From positions 531,783-595,782 of the forward strand of contig NZ_VUNZ01000003.1 in the NCBI RefSeq assembly GCF_008386505.1: a DNA stretch of 64,000 nt. The letters are read 5' to 3'. How positions within the stretch are numbered: position 1 is the first letter of the stretch; every line of letters starts with the position of its first letter. The notes under the pieces were generated by a model. It was not told the origin of the DNA. It saw nothing but the letters and a program-made list of their open reading frames with translations, and ran no database searches. The stretch comes from Chryseobacterium sediminis. Lineage in GTDB: Bacteria > Bacteroidota > Bacteroidia > Flavobacteriales > Weeksellaceae. A program made the position numbers and the translations under genes. Below, piece after piece: positions 51,636 to 59,075 of this stretch.

Positions 51636-52466
51636 TCAATTTTTGTTTTTAGCACATCTGAATCCAAGATTATTAAGGCAGTAATCAGCTTTTATGCTAC
51701 CTCTTAATGCATACCGGATAAAGGCTGCGTAATTTCTTAAATCAGAAGAAGTTACTGCTGCTCCGGCACAGAAGAGGTTGTCATTCACTGTATTATCTTT
51801 TCTGGATTCACCGCTCATCATCACTGAGTTGAAATCATAAGTCCATTCCCAAACCATTCCGTACATGTTATAAACTCCGTAATAATTGGGCGTTTCTCGT
51901 TTTATTGGTTGTTTGTTTTTATCCTTTTTTTGATAAGCTTTCAGAATATAATCTGTAAAAGCGGGATCTTTGGAGGCATCCGGAGTATGTTGATCTGCCA
52001 GCGCCACATATTCCCATTCATCAATTGCCGGAAGTCTTTTTCCTGCACTTTTTGCATACGCTTCGGCTGCAAACCATGAAACATTGGTAACGGGTGCTTC
52101 AGGACTTATTCCTGCCGGGATTTCATAATCACTTTTCCAATGTTTCAGGTAATTAAGATCTGCATAAAGTCTTAGTACTTTACTCCGTGTCCATTGAGGA
52201 TTTGCTTTAAGAAATTCAAGATATTCCCGATTTGTAATAGGGCTGTCATCCAGATAAAAAGTCTGTACTCTTACAATCCTTCCTGAATCTTTGCCGATGA
52301 AAGCTTTATAGGTTCCTCCCGGTATTCTGGCCATTTTTTTCTGACTTACAATCAGGTTTAAATGGTTTTGGACTGGAGTTTTTACTTTCGCACTTTTCGG
52401 CTTTTCAGAACAAGATGTCATTACTGAACAGGCTGCGAGTCCTATTATAATTACAAAAGTTCTCAT
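51636..52466 (-). CDS. SUMF1-domain lipoprotein, NirV-like
   Basis: 276 aa. Lipobox MTSC (Cys19) after a signal peptide. Formylglycine-generating enzyme (SUMF1) fold: RIPGGTYKAFIG, DDSPITNREYLEFLK, APVTNVSWFAAEAYAKSAGKRLP, DEWEYVALAD, NMYGMVWEWTYDF, DYCLNNLGFRCA. In human FGE the catalytic pair lies in CHRSYC; the same stretch here reads FIRYALRGSIKADY and lacks it. NirV proteins of this fold are encoded next to nirK in several denitrifiers. Role unknown, perhaps in copper or electron transfer assembly. Confidence 0.87.
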   Translation of the reverse strand: MRTFVIIIGLAACSVMTSCSEKPKSAKVKTPVQNHLNLIVSQKKMARIPGGTYKAFIGKDSGRIVRVQTFYLDDSPITNREYLEFLKANPQWTRSKVLRLYADLNYLKHWKSDYEIPAGISPEAPVTNVSWFAAEAYAKSAGKRLPAIDEWEYVALADQHTPDASKDPAFTDYILKAYQKKDKNKQPIKRETPNYYGVYNMYGMVWEWTYDFNSVMMSGESRKDNTVNDNLFCAGAAVTSSDLRNYAAFIRYALRGSIKADYCLNNLGFRCAKNKN

Positions 52467-52502
52467 TGCTTCTCTTTTAAAACCTCAATGAACCTTAATT
52501 CA

Positions 52503-53540
52503 TTACTGATTCTTTTTATACACTGCCGGATTTTCTGGTCCGGTTACTTTAATCTTGCCTAAGGCACCTTTGTTGAATGCCCTGAAGATGGCATGATCTA
52601 CAATCACATATTCTCCGGGAACTGTTGCTTTAAACTCTACAATAGACGCTCCTCCGGGAGGAATTACGGTGGTCTGTACATTATCATTTATTTTGCTGCC
52701 TCCCTCGATGTATACTTTGTCAAAGATTTCTCCGATAATATGGAAAGAAGAGGTAAGATTCGGACCGCCGTTCCCTACAAAGAACCTTACTGTTTCTCCT
52801 GTTTTTACCTGAAGTTCTTTATCGCCTAAAAGAGAGGCTGTATTTCCATTAAAGACTACATATTCGGGATGTTCGGCAATCGCCTTGTCCATATCAAACT
52901 CCTGCAGTCCTTTGTCTCCGAATTTTCCTTTAGTATAAAAGTCACCCTGCATGATGTAGAATTCCTTGTCTACTTTTGGAAGTCCGCCTTCGGGTTCTAT
53001 AAGAATAAGGCCGTACATTCCGTTGGCAATATGCATTCCTACAGGTGCTGTTGCACAGTGGTAAACATATAATCCGGGGTTTAATGCTTTGAAAGTAAAG
53101 GTAGCTTCTTTACCGGGAGCCACAAAAGTAGCTTCAGCACCACCGCCAGGTCCGTTCACAGCATGGAGGTCAATATTATGAGGGAAGGTATTATTTTCAT
53201 GGTTTTTAAGATGAAGCTCAATATCATCTCCAACTCTTGCCCGGATAAAGCTTCCGGGAACTGTTCCGTTGAAAGTCCAGAAATTATATTGTGTTCCATC
53301 TGCCAGTTCACCTGTTTTCTCTATCGTTTCTAGTTTTACAATGATTTTTTTAGCGGCACGGGTTCCAACAGGGGCGGGAACATTAGGTGGAGCCGGCATT
53401 TTTAGTTCTTCGCTTGTTCCATCCGTTTTGATATTCTCCGTATTGGTGCTATGAATTGTGCCTTCAGAGGTGTTTTGTTTGCAGGCATTGAATATCATCA
53501 CTGTGCATAATGCTGTGGTGAGTACGATCGTTTTTTTCAT
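52503..53540 (-). CDS. nirK: Copper-containing nitrite reductase, AniA type
   Basis: 345 aa. Lipobox IFNAC (Cys20). Two cupredoxin domains with all ligands: type 1 Cu His121, Cys162, His170, Met175 (HCATAPVGMH, the AniA-type loop), type 2 Cu His126, His161 and His316 (DHAIF), catalytic Asp124 and His267. Reaction: nitrite to NO. Lipid anchoring to the outer face is known for AniA and Bacteroidota NirK. It follows the four-helix protein at 53599 by 58 bases and precedes nirV-sco-cyt c, all on minus. Confidence 0.96.
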   Translation of the reverse strand: MKKTIVLTTALCTVMIFNACKQNTSEGTIHSTNTENIKTDGTSEELKMPAPPNVPAPVGTRAAKKIIVKLETIEKTGELADGTQYNFWTFNGTVPGSFIRARVGDDIELHLKNHENNTFPHNIDLHAVNGPGGGAEATFVAPGKEATFTFKALNPGLYVYHCATAPVGMHIANGMYGLILIEPEGGLPKVDKEFYIMQGDFYTKGKFGDKGLQEFDMDKAIAEHPEYVVFNGNTASLLGDKELQVKTGETVRFFVGNGGPNLTSSFHIIGEIFDKVYIEGGSKINDNVQTTVIPPGGASIVEFKATVPGEYVIVDHAIFRAFNKGALGKIKVTGPENPAVYKKNQ

Positions 53541-53598
53541 AATAAGGGAATTAATGGTTTAAATTTTTATGCTGGAGTAAACATTGTACAGAATTGCT

Positions 53599-54051
53599 TC
53601 AGTATTCATTTTTTTGTTTTGTAAATTGTAAGCTGATGGCTATACACAGGAAGATTGCTTTGGCAGATTCAGCATAGATGAAATAGTTATGCATTTCTGA
53701 TGATAAAACAGGTTTTCCGGCTGATAACAGTTGAGCCCGCTCATCGAGGACAGGAAGCATCCAGAACTTTTCTAACAACAGGAGAGCGAATACAACGGCT
53801 ATTATTATAAAGTCTGTTTTTGTATATTTTTTTCGGCTTACGGCCATTCCTGCTATAATAAGAATAAGGAAAACACATTGTATTTTAGTAGATACACCAA
53901 ACATCATCATTCCCAGTTCAAGGGCTACGGGAAGGGTCATTCCCGGAACCTGAAACTTTAAGGGTGTTTCCAGAAAACTGACCGTGATAAAAACACCTGC
54001 CATCAGGCAAAGCATCATTAACACAAGAGGATTTTTAGCACTCAGTTTCAT
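53599..54051 (-). CDS. Four-helix membrane protein of the nirK operon
   Basis: 150 aa with four hydrophobic helices (about 8-30, 37-52, 58-68 and 79-98, then 125-142) and short loops. No family recognised and no haem or metal motif apart from two Met clusters (MMLCLMAG and LELGMMMFG) that could bind copper. It is the first gene of the nirK transcript, with a leader motif 24 bases before its start. It may help copper handling or electron delivery to NirK; this is inference. Confidence 0.6.
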   Translation of the reverse strand: MKLSAKNPLVLMMLCLMAGVFITVSFLETPLKFQVPGMTLPVALELGMMMFGVSTKIQCVFLILIIAGMAVSRKKYTKTDFIIIAVVFALLLLEKFWMLPVLDERAQLLSAGKPVLSSEMHNYFIYAESAKAIFLCIAISLQFTKQKNEY

Positions 54052-54074
54052 TTTACTATATTATTTAGATATTA

Positions 54075-54093
54075 ATACCTTTTTGTCCTTTAC
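54075..54093. promoter_or_regulatory. Shared NO-regulon leader motif, site b (nirK operon)
   Basis: On minus: GTAAAGGACAAAAAGGTAT, 24 bases from the start of the first gene. Nearly symmetric AATAC / GTAAAG flanks. Confidence 0.6.
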
Positions 54094-54337
54094 TTAATTG
54101 GTTTTTAAAATAAATTTTATCAAATGATCAATAAATATTAGTTTTTATATTATGCAATATGAATCTGTTGCTTCATATGATGGCAGGGATGTTTTAATTC
54201 TGAATTGCAGATGAACCGTGTTTTTACCGGTTTTGAGGATGCTTTTTTCTTCTTTTCTTATACAAATATATAATCTATTTTCAGTAGAAAAGAGCGAATT
54301 GTCTTTTATTTATTCTGACTTTTATCACTTTAAAAAC

Positions 54338-55114
54338 TTATTCTTTTCTCGCGATAATCACTACAGCGCACATATTTTTTTCATGTTTTTTGAATATTTT
54401 TTTCATTTGGAAAACTCTCTTTCTGATGGAAGGGTTGAGCAATATATTTTTAGCAATTTTAACGGCTCCGGAAACTCCTTCATCATCAATAATTCTTTGA
54501 GGTTCCAGGAGATGCATCGGTGCAGTTTCTACTTTCAGTACTTTAAATCCACCCTTTTCCAATAGTGTTGTCCATTCAGAAACGGTTAGTGGACGTGCAT
54601 TGACCTTGATTGCTAAAGCCAGTTCCTTCTGAATATGCAGTTTTACATTACTGTCGAGATCATCAGGTCTTAAAGCCAGTTCATGAATTGCATAATACCC
54701 CTGAGATTGTAAGATTCTATAAGCTTCCTGAATAATTTCTGCTTTCCGGTGGTCTGCATGCATACTCAGCATAGCTTCTCCATATACTTTACTGGCTGAT
54801 AGTTCTGGTAAAGAACTTTCTGCAGCATTTCCCAGTTTAAATTGAGCCGAAGTCCCACCAAATTCTCTATTCAGATAATCTATCGCATTTTGTTCTGCAT
54901 CAATTCCTATGTAAGAAGCAGGCTTTTTTTCTAAGGTCATATGTGCAGTGAAACCAAGGCCGGGAGCAAATTCCACAATGTCATCAGCAGAGGTGATGTT
55001 CAGCATTGACAGCATCTTTTTAGTAAGAGAAAGGCCTCCGGGGCGTAACACTTTTTTACCAATTTTAGCCAGTAACCAGTGTCCGGACATTTTTTCAATA
55101 TTTTCTGTATGCAT
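54338..55114 (-). CDS. SAM-dependent methyltransferase (class I)
   Basis: 258 aa. SAM motif I in DIVEFAPGLGFTAHMTLEKKP, motif II near GYIGIDAEQNAIDYL, post-I KVYGEAMLSMHADHRKAEIIQEAYRIL. Class I Rossmann methyltransferase; the substrate is unknown and no ArsM Cys set is seen. It is encoded next to the Rrf2 regulator and has the shared leader motif 60 bases upstream, so it belongs to the NO regulon by context. Confidence 0.8.
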   Translation of the reverse strand: MHTENIEKMSGHWLLAKIGKKVLRPGGLSLTKKMLSMLNITSADDIVEFAPGLGFTAHMTLEKKPASYIGIDAEQNAIDYLNREFGGTSAQFKLGNAAESSLPELSASKVYGEAMLSMHADHRKAEIIQEAYRILQSQGYYAIHELALRPDDLDSNVKLHIQKELALAIKVNARPLTVSEWTTLLEKGGFKVLKVETAPMHLLEPQRIIDDEGVSGAVKIAKNILLNPSIRKRVFQMKKIFKKHEKNMCAVVIIARKE

Positions 55115-55173
55115 TAGATTATTATTTAAAAAGTTAATGAGAGGAGTAGTTTTTTGGATTTATTAATATATAA

Positions 55174-55192
55174 ATACCTTTTTGTCTTTTAT
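55174..55192. promoter_or_regulatory. Shared NO-regulon leader motif, site c (methyltransferase)
   Basis: On minus: ATAAAAGACAAAAAGGTAT, in the 92-base gap between the regulator stop and the methyltransferase start. Identical to site a at 18 of 19 positions. Confidence 0.6.
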
Positions 55193-55206
55193 TTGTTTAA
55201 ATTTTT

Positions 55207-55638
55207 TTATGCCTTCAGATAGGTTAATTTTAAATCCAGGTTATCAACAAAATTTTGAATTTTTGAAGTTTCAAGCATAATACGGAGATCTTGTCTGATG
55301 CTTTTAAACTGATCATGCAAAGGACAGGGATGGGTCTCTGAGCATTGCTCCAATCCAAGTCCGCAACCGGAGAAAAGCTTATCACCATCAATTTCCCTTA
55401 CAATATCAGCAATAGAAGTCTGCAGGTTTTTCTGATCCATATAAAAACCACCATTCGGGCCCTTGGCAGATTGTACAAATCCTTTTCTGCTGAGGTCCTG
55501 TAAAATTTTGGCGATGAAATGTTCCGGCGAATGGATGCTTTTTGAAATATCTTTAATCCCGACCCTGCTGTCATTTTTAGACTGCTGGGCGATGTAGATC
55601 AAAGCTCTTAAAGCATATTCACAGGTTTTTGAAAACAT
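55207..55638 (-). CDS. Rrf2 family transcriptional regulator (candidate NsrR-type NO sensor)
   Basis: 143 aa from the ATG at 55638, where the family start MFSKTCEYALRALIYIA begins; the longer frame to 55680 is improbable. Winged HTH about residues 1-65 (IHSPEHFIAKILQDLSRKGFV, with the GPNGGF wing) and the Fe-S ligand cluster GCGLGLEQCSETHPC: Cys92, Cys99, Cys105 (six and five residues between, one longer than NsrR). It probably represses the NO module until NO damages its cluster. Its own leader has a palindrome at 55679. Confidence 0.88.
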   Translation of the reverse strand: MFSKTCEYALRALIYIAQQSKNDSRVGIKDISKSIHSPEHFIAKILQDLSRKGFVQSAKGPNGGFYMDQKNLQTSIADIVREIDGDKLFSGCGLGLEQCSETHPCPLHDQFKSIRQDLRIMLETSKIQNFVDNLDLKLTYLKA

Positions 55639-55678
55639 TTTTCTGAGTTTTATGAGACAAAGATAGAAAGATATTTTC

Positions 55679-55704
55679 AATAAAAGACAAATTACTCTTT
55701 TATT
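55679..55704. promoter_or_regulatory. Autoregulatory palindrome of the Rrf2 gene, site d
   Basis: AATAAAAG, ten bases, CTTTTATT. The inside begins ACAAA, so AAAAGACAAA is shared with sites a-c, in opposite orientation to its gene. It lies 41 bases before the start codon. Confidence 0.6.
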
Positions 55705-55738
55705 TTTTTAAAGCTGACGAAGATCATAAGTAAATTGA

Positions 55739-56551
55739 TTATCCGATGGAATTTTGAGTCGTTTTATTACTCTTTCTGAGGTCTGAGGGTCTGGATTGTG
55801 TAAATTCACGGAACGTATCACTAAAGGCGCTGATTGAGCTGTAACCCACATCATCAGCAATTTCATTGATGGGTTTGTCTGTATTTAAAAGCAATTCAAT
55901 GGCTTTGATGATTCTTAACGTTTTCAGGTATTGAAGAAAAGAAATATCCATGTCTGCCTTAAAAAGACGGGACATAGAGCGCTCACTAAGCCCGAATCTG
56001 GTGCTTACATTGGCCAAAGTAAGTTTTTCCCCTATATTCCATTCCAGGTAAGATACAATTCTCATCATCTGTTTGTTGTGAGTGGCAGGAAGAATGATGG
56101 GTAAAGGCTGTTGATGGGTTTTGGGCAGGATTTTTTTTAAAGCAACAAGAAATTCAAAGTTTTCGTCTTTTGCTGTCACATGTTTTTCATCCCATATTTC
56201 AGTATACTTAATCATCTGAATCAGCAGTTCTGATGCCGGATATATTCCCAGTCTGCTGTAGAAAGGATCTGTGTGATCATCATGAGCATAAAAATAGAGA
56301 GAACGCAGAACAGTGGCGGAGTGCCCGATTTCTAAAATATGTTCCATTCCCTGAGGAATCCAAAAGAAATGCCGGGCCGGAACCACATACGTCCTGTTGT
56401 CGATCGTAATATAAGCAATACCGCCTTCTACATAACTCAGCTGCCCTTTTGTATGCTTGTGGAAAGGAATCAGTTTTTCTGATTTTTCGTGCATGACAAA
56501 TACACTTTTGTCATCTTTATCAATATCAGGCAGTGCAGCAATTAATCCCAT
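55739..56551 (-). CDS. AraC family regulator with N-terminal cupin
   Basis: 270 aa. Cupin-like effector part (about 20-100: KLIPFHKHTKGQLSYVEGGIAYITIDNRTYVVPARHFFWIPQGMEHILEIG) with several His, and a C-terminal AraC HTH pair (ANVSTRFGLSERSMSRLFKADMDISFLQYLKTLRI and INEIADDVGYSSISAFSDTFREFTQSRPSDLR). The gene is divergent from the efflux operon at 56684, so it is probably its regulator. Confidence 0.88.
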   Translation of the reverse strand: MGLIAALPDIDKDDKSVFVMHEKSEKLIPFHKHTKGQLSYVEGGIAYITIDNRTYVVPARHFFWIPQGMEHILEIGHSATVLRSLYFYAHDDHTDPFYSRLGIYPASELLIQMIKYTEIWDEKHVTAKDENFEFLVALKKILPKTHQQPLPIILPATHNKQMMRIVSYLEWNIGEKLTLANVSTRFGLSERSMSRLFKADMDISFLQYLKTLRIIKAIELLLNTDKPINEIADDVGYSSISAFSDTFREFTQSRPSDLRKSNKTTQNSIG

Positions 56552-56651
56552 AAAAATTATAAAAATATCAATGAAAATACAAATATAATCATTTGGCCGG
56601 AATCATGTAAAAGTTGACTATTTTAGATAAATATAATTTCCGGATTGAGAA

Positions 56652-56659
56652 TAAATTTG
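56652..56659 (+). promoter_or_regulatory. -7 promoter element of the efflux operon
   Basis: TAAATTTG fits TAnnTTTG, 24 bases before the TolC start. Confidence 0.5.
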
Positions 56660-56683
56660 CAGTGCAATAATTCAAAAATTCAA

Positions 56684-58006
56684 ATGAAAATTTATGTCGC
56701 CGGATTGCTGATGCTGGGAATTTCCTACACAATATCAGCTCAGACAGGCACTCCAACAAAGGATACCCTACGACTCTCCTTAAAAGATGCATGGCAAAAA
56801 GCTGAAGAAAACAGCCGTCATATCAGAATCAATACCATCAATGTAGACATTGCGGAAGCTGAAGTAAAAGATGCGAAAAGAGAACGGCTTCCGGAAATAG
56901 AAGTAAAAGGTTCTGCTGAAAAAGCGTCCAATATTCCTATTTATGAAAACGGAATCTTTTCCAAACCCACCCAGCATGAAGTCATTCACACGCTGTATCG
57001 GGCCGGAGCAGATTTTTATCTGAACATTTATAACGGAAACAAGCTGAATCTTAAGATTAAAGAAAACCAGACCCTTCAGAAAATTAAGGATATCCAGAAA
57101 GAGCAGTCTGTTTCTGATATTCATTACAAAACAGCAGCTCTTTATCTTGAACTTCAGAAAACTTTAATTTTCAGAAACCTTATACAGCAAGATATTGCCG
57201 ATCAGAAAACACAGCTTAAAGAAATTCAGTCCCTTTATAAAAACGGAGTCGTTTTGAAAAGTGATGTTTTAAGGATTGAGCTTGAACTTTCAAAGCGGAA
57301 GATGGCTTTGGTGACGATAGAAAATGATATTCTTATTGCTACACAAAAACTGAATATTATCCTTGGTATTCCTGATGAACAGACAGTTATTCCTGAAGAA
57401 CCTTCTAACCAATGGAATGAAAATACTTCTTACAGCGATTATCTGAAACTGGCACTGGATCACTCTTTCAGTTATCATGTCTCTGAACAGCAGACAGAAC
57501 TGAGTAAGATTAAACTGAAACAGGTAAAAGCGAATGTAAGGCCTAAAATCGGGATGTATGGTGAGTTTTACTATGCCAATCCGCAGATTTTTCTTTATCC
57601 CTATAATCCTTATTGGTATTCATTGGGAATAGTTGGTATCAAGGCGTCTTTTTCCATCTCTTCCCTTTACCATAACACCCACAAAGTAAAAGCCGCACAG
57701 CTGGAATTTGAGAAAGAAGAGGAGGTACACAAAGATACGGAAGATAAAGTAAGACAACAGGTGAAAGAAGCCTATCTGAGGTATCAGGAAGCACTTGAAC
57801 AGATAAAGGTTGCGGAAGCTAATGTCATCCAGGCTAAGGAGAATGCGCGCATCATTAAGAACACTTATTTCAGCCAGACTTCTCTTATCACAGAACTGCT
57901 GGATGCAGATATACAGCTTCTTCAGACAAAATTTGAATTGGAAGCCGCAAAAATTATGGCACAGAATAATTATTATTTACTACAAAACATTACAGGCGTT
58001 TTATAA
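56684..58006 (+). CDS. TolC family outer-membrane efflux protein
   Basis: About 440 aa from the ATG at 56684, where a signal peptide begins (YVAGLLMLGISYTISAQ); the TTG at 56645 is too early. Two OEP repeats with coiled-coil helices: LSLKDAWQKAEENSRHIRINTINVDIAEAEVKDAKRERLPEIEV and the second with LKQVKANVRPKIGMYGEFYYANP and KVRQQVKEAYLRYQEALEQIKVAEANVIQAKEN. First gene of a tripartite efflux operon; followed after four bases by the HlyD gene. Confidence 0.92.
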   Translation: MKIYVAGLLMLGISYTISAQTGTPTKDTLRLSLKDAWQKAEENSRHIRINTINVDIAEAEVKDAKRERLPEIEVKGSAEKASNIPIYENGIFSKPTQHEVIHTLYRAGADFYLNIYNGNKLNLKIKENQTLQKIKDIQKEQSVSDIHYKTAALYLELQKTLIFRNLIQQDIADQKTQLKEIQSLYKNGVVLKSDVLRIELELSKRKMALVTIENDILIATQKLNIILGIPDEQTVIPEEPSNQWNENTSYSDYLKLALDHSFSYHVSEQQTELSKIKLKQVKANVRPKIGMYGEFYYANPQIFLYPYNPYWYSLGIVGIKASFSISSLYHNTHKVKAAQLEFEKEEEVHKDTEDKVRQQVKEAYLRYQEALEQIKVAEANVIQAKENARIIKNTYFSQTSLITELLDADIQLLQTKFELEAAKIMAQNNYYLLQNITGVL

Positions 58007-58010
58007 TACA

Positions 58011-59075
58011 ATGAAAAAAAAATATACTCCCACGGATAGACTGATCACAAAGATCACAGGATGGATTTCAGTTTTAATCGTTGCCGCACTTGCCGTATGG
58101 GGCGGTTTTACTCTAAAGAACTACTACGCTTATGAACAGACCAATGATGCGCAGGTTCAGGAATATGTAAACCCTATTATTTCAAGAGCCGGAGGATTCA
58201 TTGTCGCTGTAAAATTTGAAGAAAATCAGGAAGTTAAAAAAGGTGATACCCTTCTTATTATAGATAACCGTGAATATATCCTTCAGCAAAAACAGGCTCA
58301 GGCAGCTCTGCAGAAAGCCCGTGCCCAGCTGAAAGTACTGGAAAGCAACACAGGAACCACAGAAAAGGAAGCCGCCGCAGCAATGGCTCAGATAGATGCC
58401 AATAAAGCAAAAGTATGGAAGCAGCAGCTTGATTATAACAGATATAAAAAACTCTATGATGAAGAATCTGCCACAAAACAAAGGCTTGAAGATGTAAAAG
58501 CAACTTTGGATGTCAATGAAAGTGATTACAAGTCTTCTCAGGATAATTATGCAGCTTCAAAATCAAAAATAAATGATATTCAGGCAGAAAAAACGGTTGT
58601 ACTGGCAGAAATTGTAAGGCTGGAAGCTCTGTTGGACCGTCACAAACTGGATGTAAGCTATACCGCAGTCACCGCCGCTTATGATGGAAGAATGGGGCGA
58701 AGAACCGTTGAAGTAGGGCAGATGATTGATGCCGGAGAAACGTTGGCATTTATTGTCAATAATGAAACAGATAAATGGGTGGTTGCGAATTATAAGGAAA
58801 CGCAGATCAAGGATATGCATATCGGGGATCATGTGAAAATTGTAGCAGATTCTTATCCTGACAGGGAGTTTAAAGGAACCATTATTTCGCTTTCTCCGGC
58901 TACCGGATCAAGTTTTTCATTGCTGCCACCGGATAATTCCACGGGGAACTATGTGAAGATTGTTCAGCGTATTCCTGTGAGAATAAAAGTAGATGGAATA
59001 AGAAAAGATATTGATGTCCTGAAAGTGGGAATGAACGTGAATGTATACGCTGATAAAAAGCATTCCAATGGTTAA
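58011..59075 (+). CDS. HlyD/EmrA family periplasmic adaptor
   Basis: 354 aa from the ATG at 58011; the longer frame overlaps TolC and is wrong. One TM (about 18-37) and a biotinyl-lipoyl-like domain, with long coiled coil (about 95-215: QAQAALQKARAQLKVLESNTGTTEKEAAAAMAQIDANKAKVWKQQLDYNRYKKL) and DKWVVANYKETQIKDMHIGDHVKIVADSYPDREFKGTIISLSPATGSSFSLLPPDNSTGNYVKIVQRIPVRI as the EmrA beta-barrel tail. Bridges MFS pump and TolC. Confidence 0.93.
   Translation: MKKKYTPTDRLITKITGWISVLIVAALAVWGGFTLKNYYAYEQTNDAQVQEYVNPIISRAGGFIVAVKFEENQEVKKGDTLLIIDNREYILQQKQAQAALQKARAQLKVLESNTGTTEKEAAAAMAQIDANKAKVWKQQLDYNRYKKLYDEESATKQRLEDVKATLDVNESDYKSSQDNYAASKSKINDIQAEKTVVLAEIVRLEALLDRHKLDVSYTAVTAAYDGRMGRRTVEVGQMIDAGETLAFIVNNETDKWVVANYKETQIKDMHIGDHVKIVADSYPDREFKGTIISLSPATGSSFSLLPPDNSTGNYVKIVQRIPVRIKVDGIRKDIDVLKVGMNVNVYADKKHSNG

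Noticed and set aside
57810..58010. N-terminal extension of the HlyD frame into tolC
   Set aside because: Overlaps tolC by about 200 bases and the peptide is not signal-like; the family start is at 58011.
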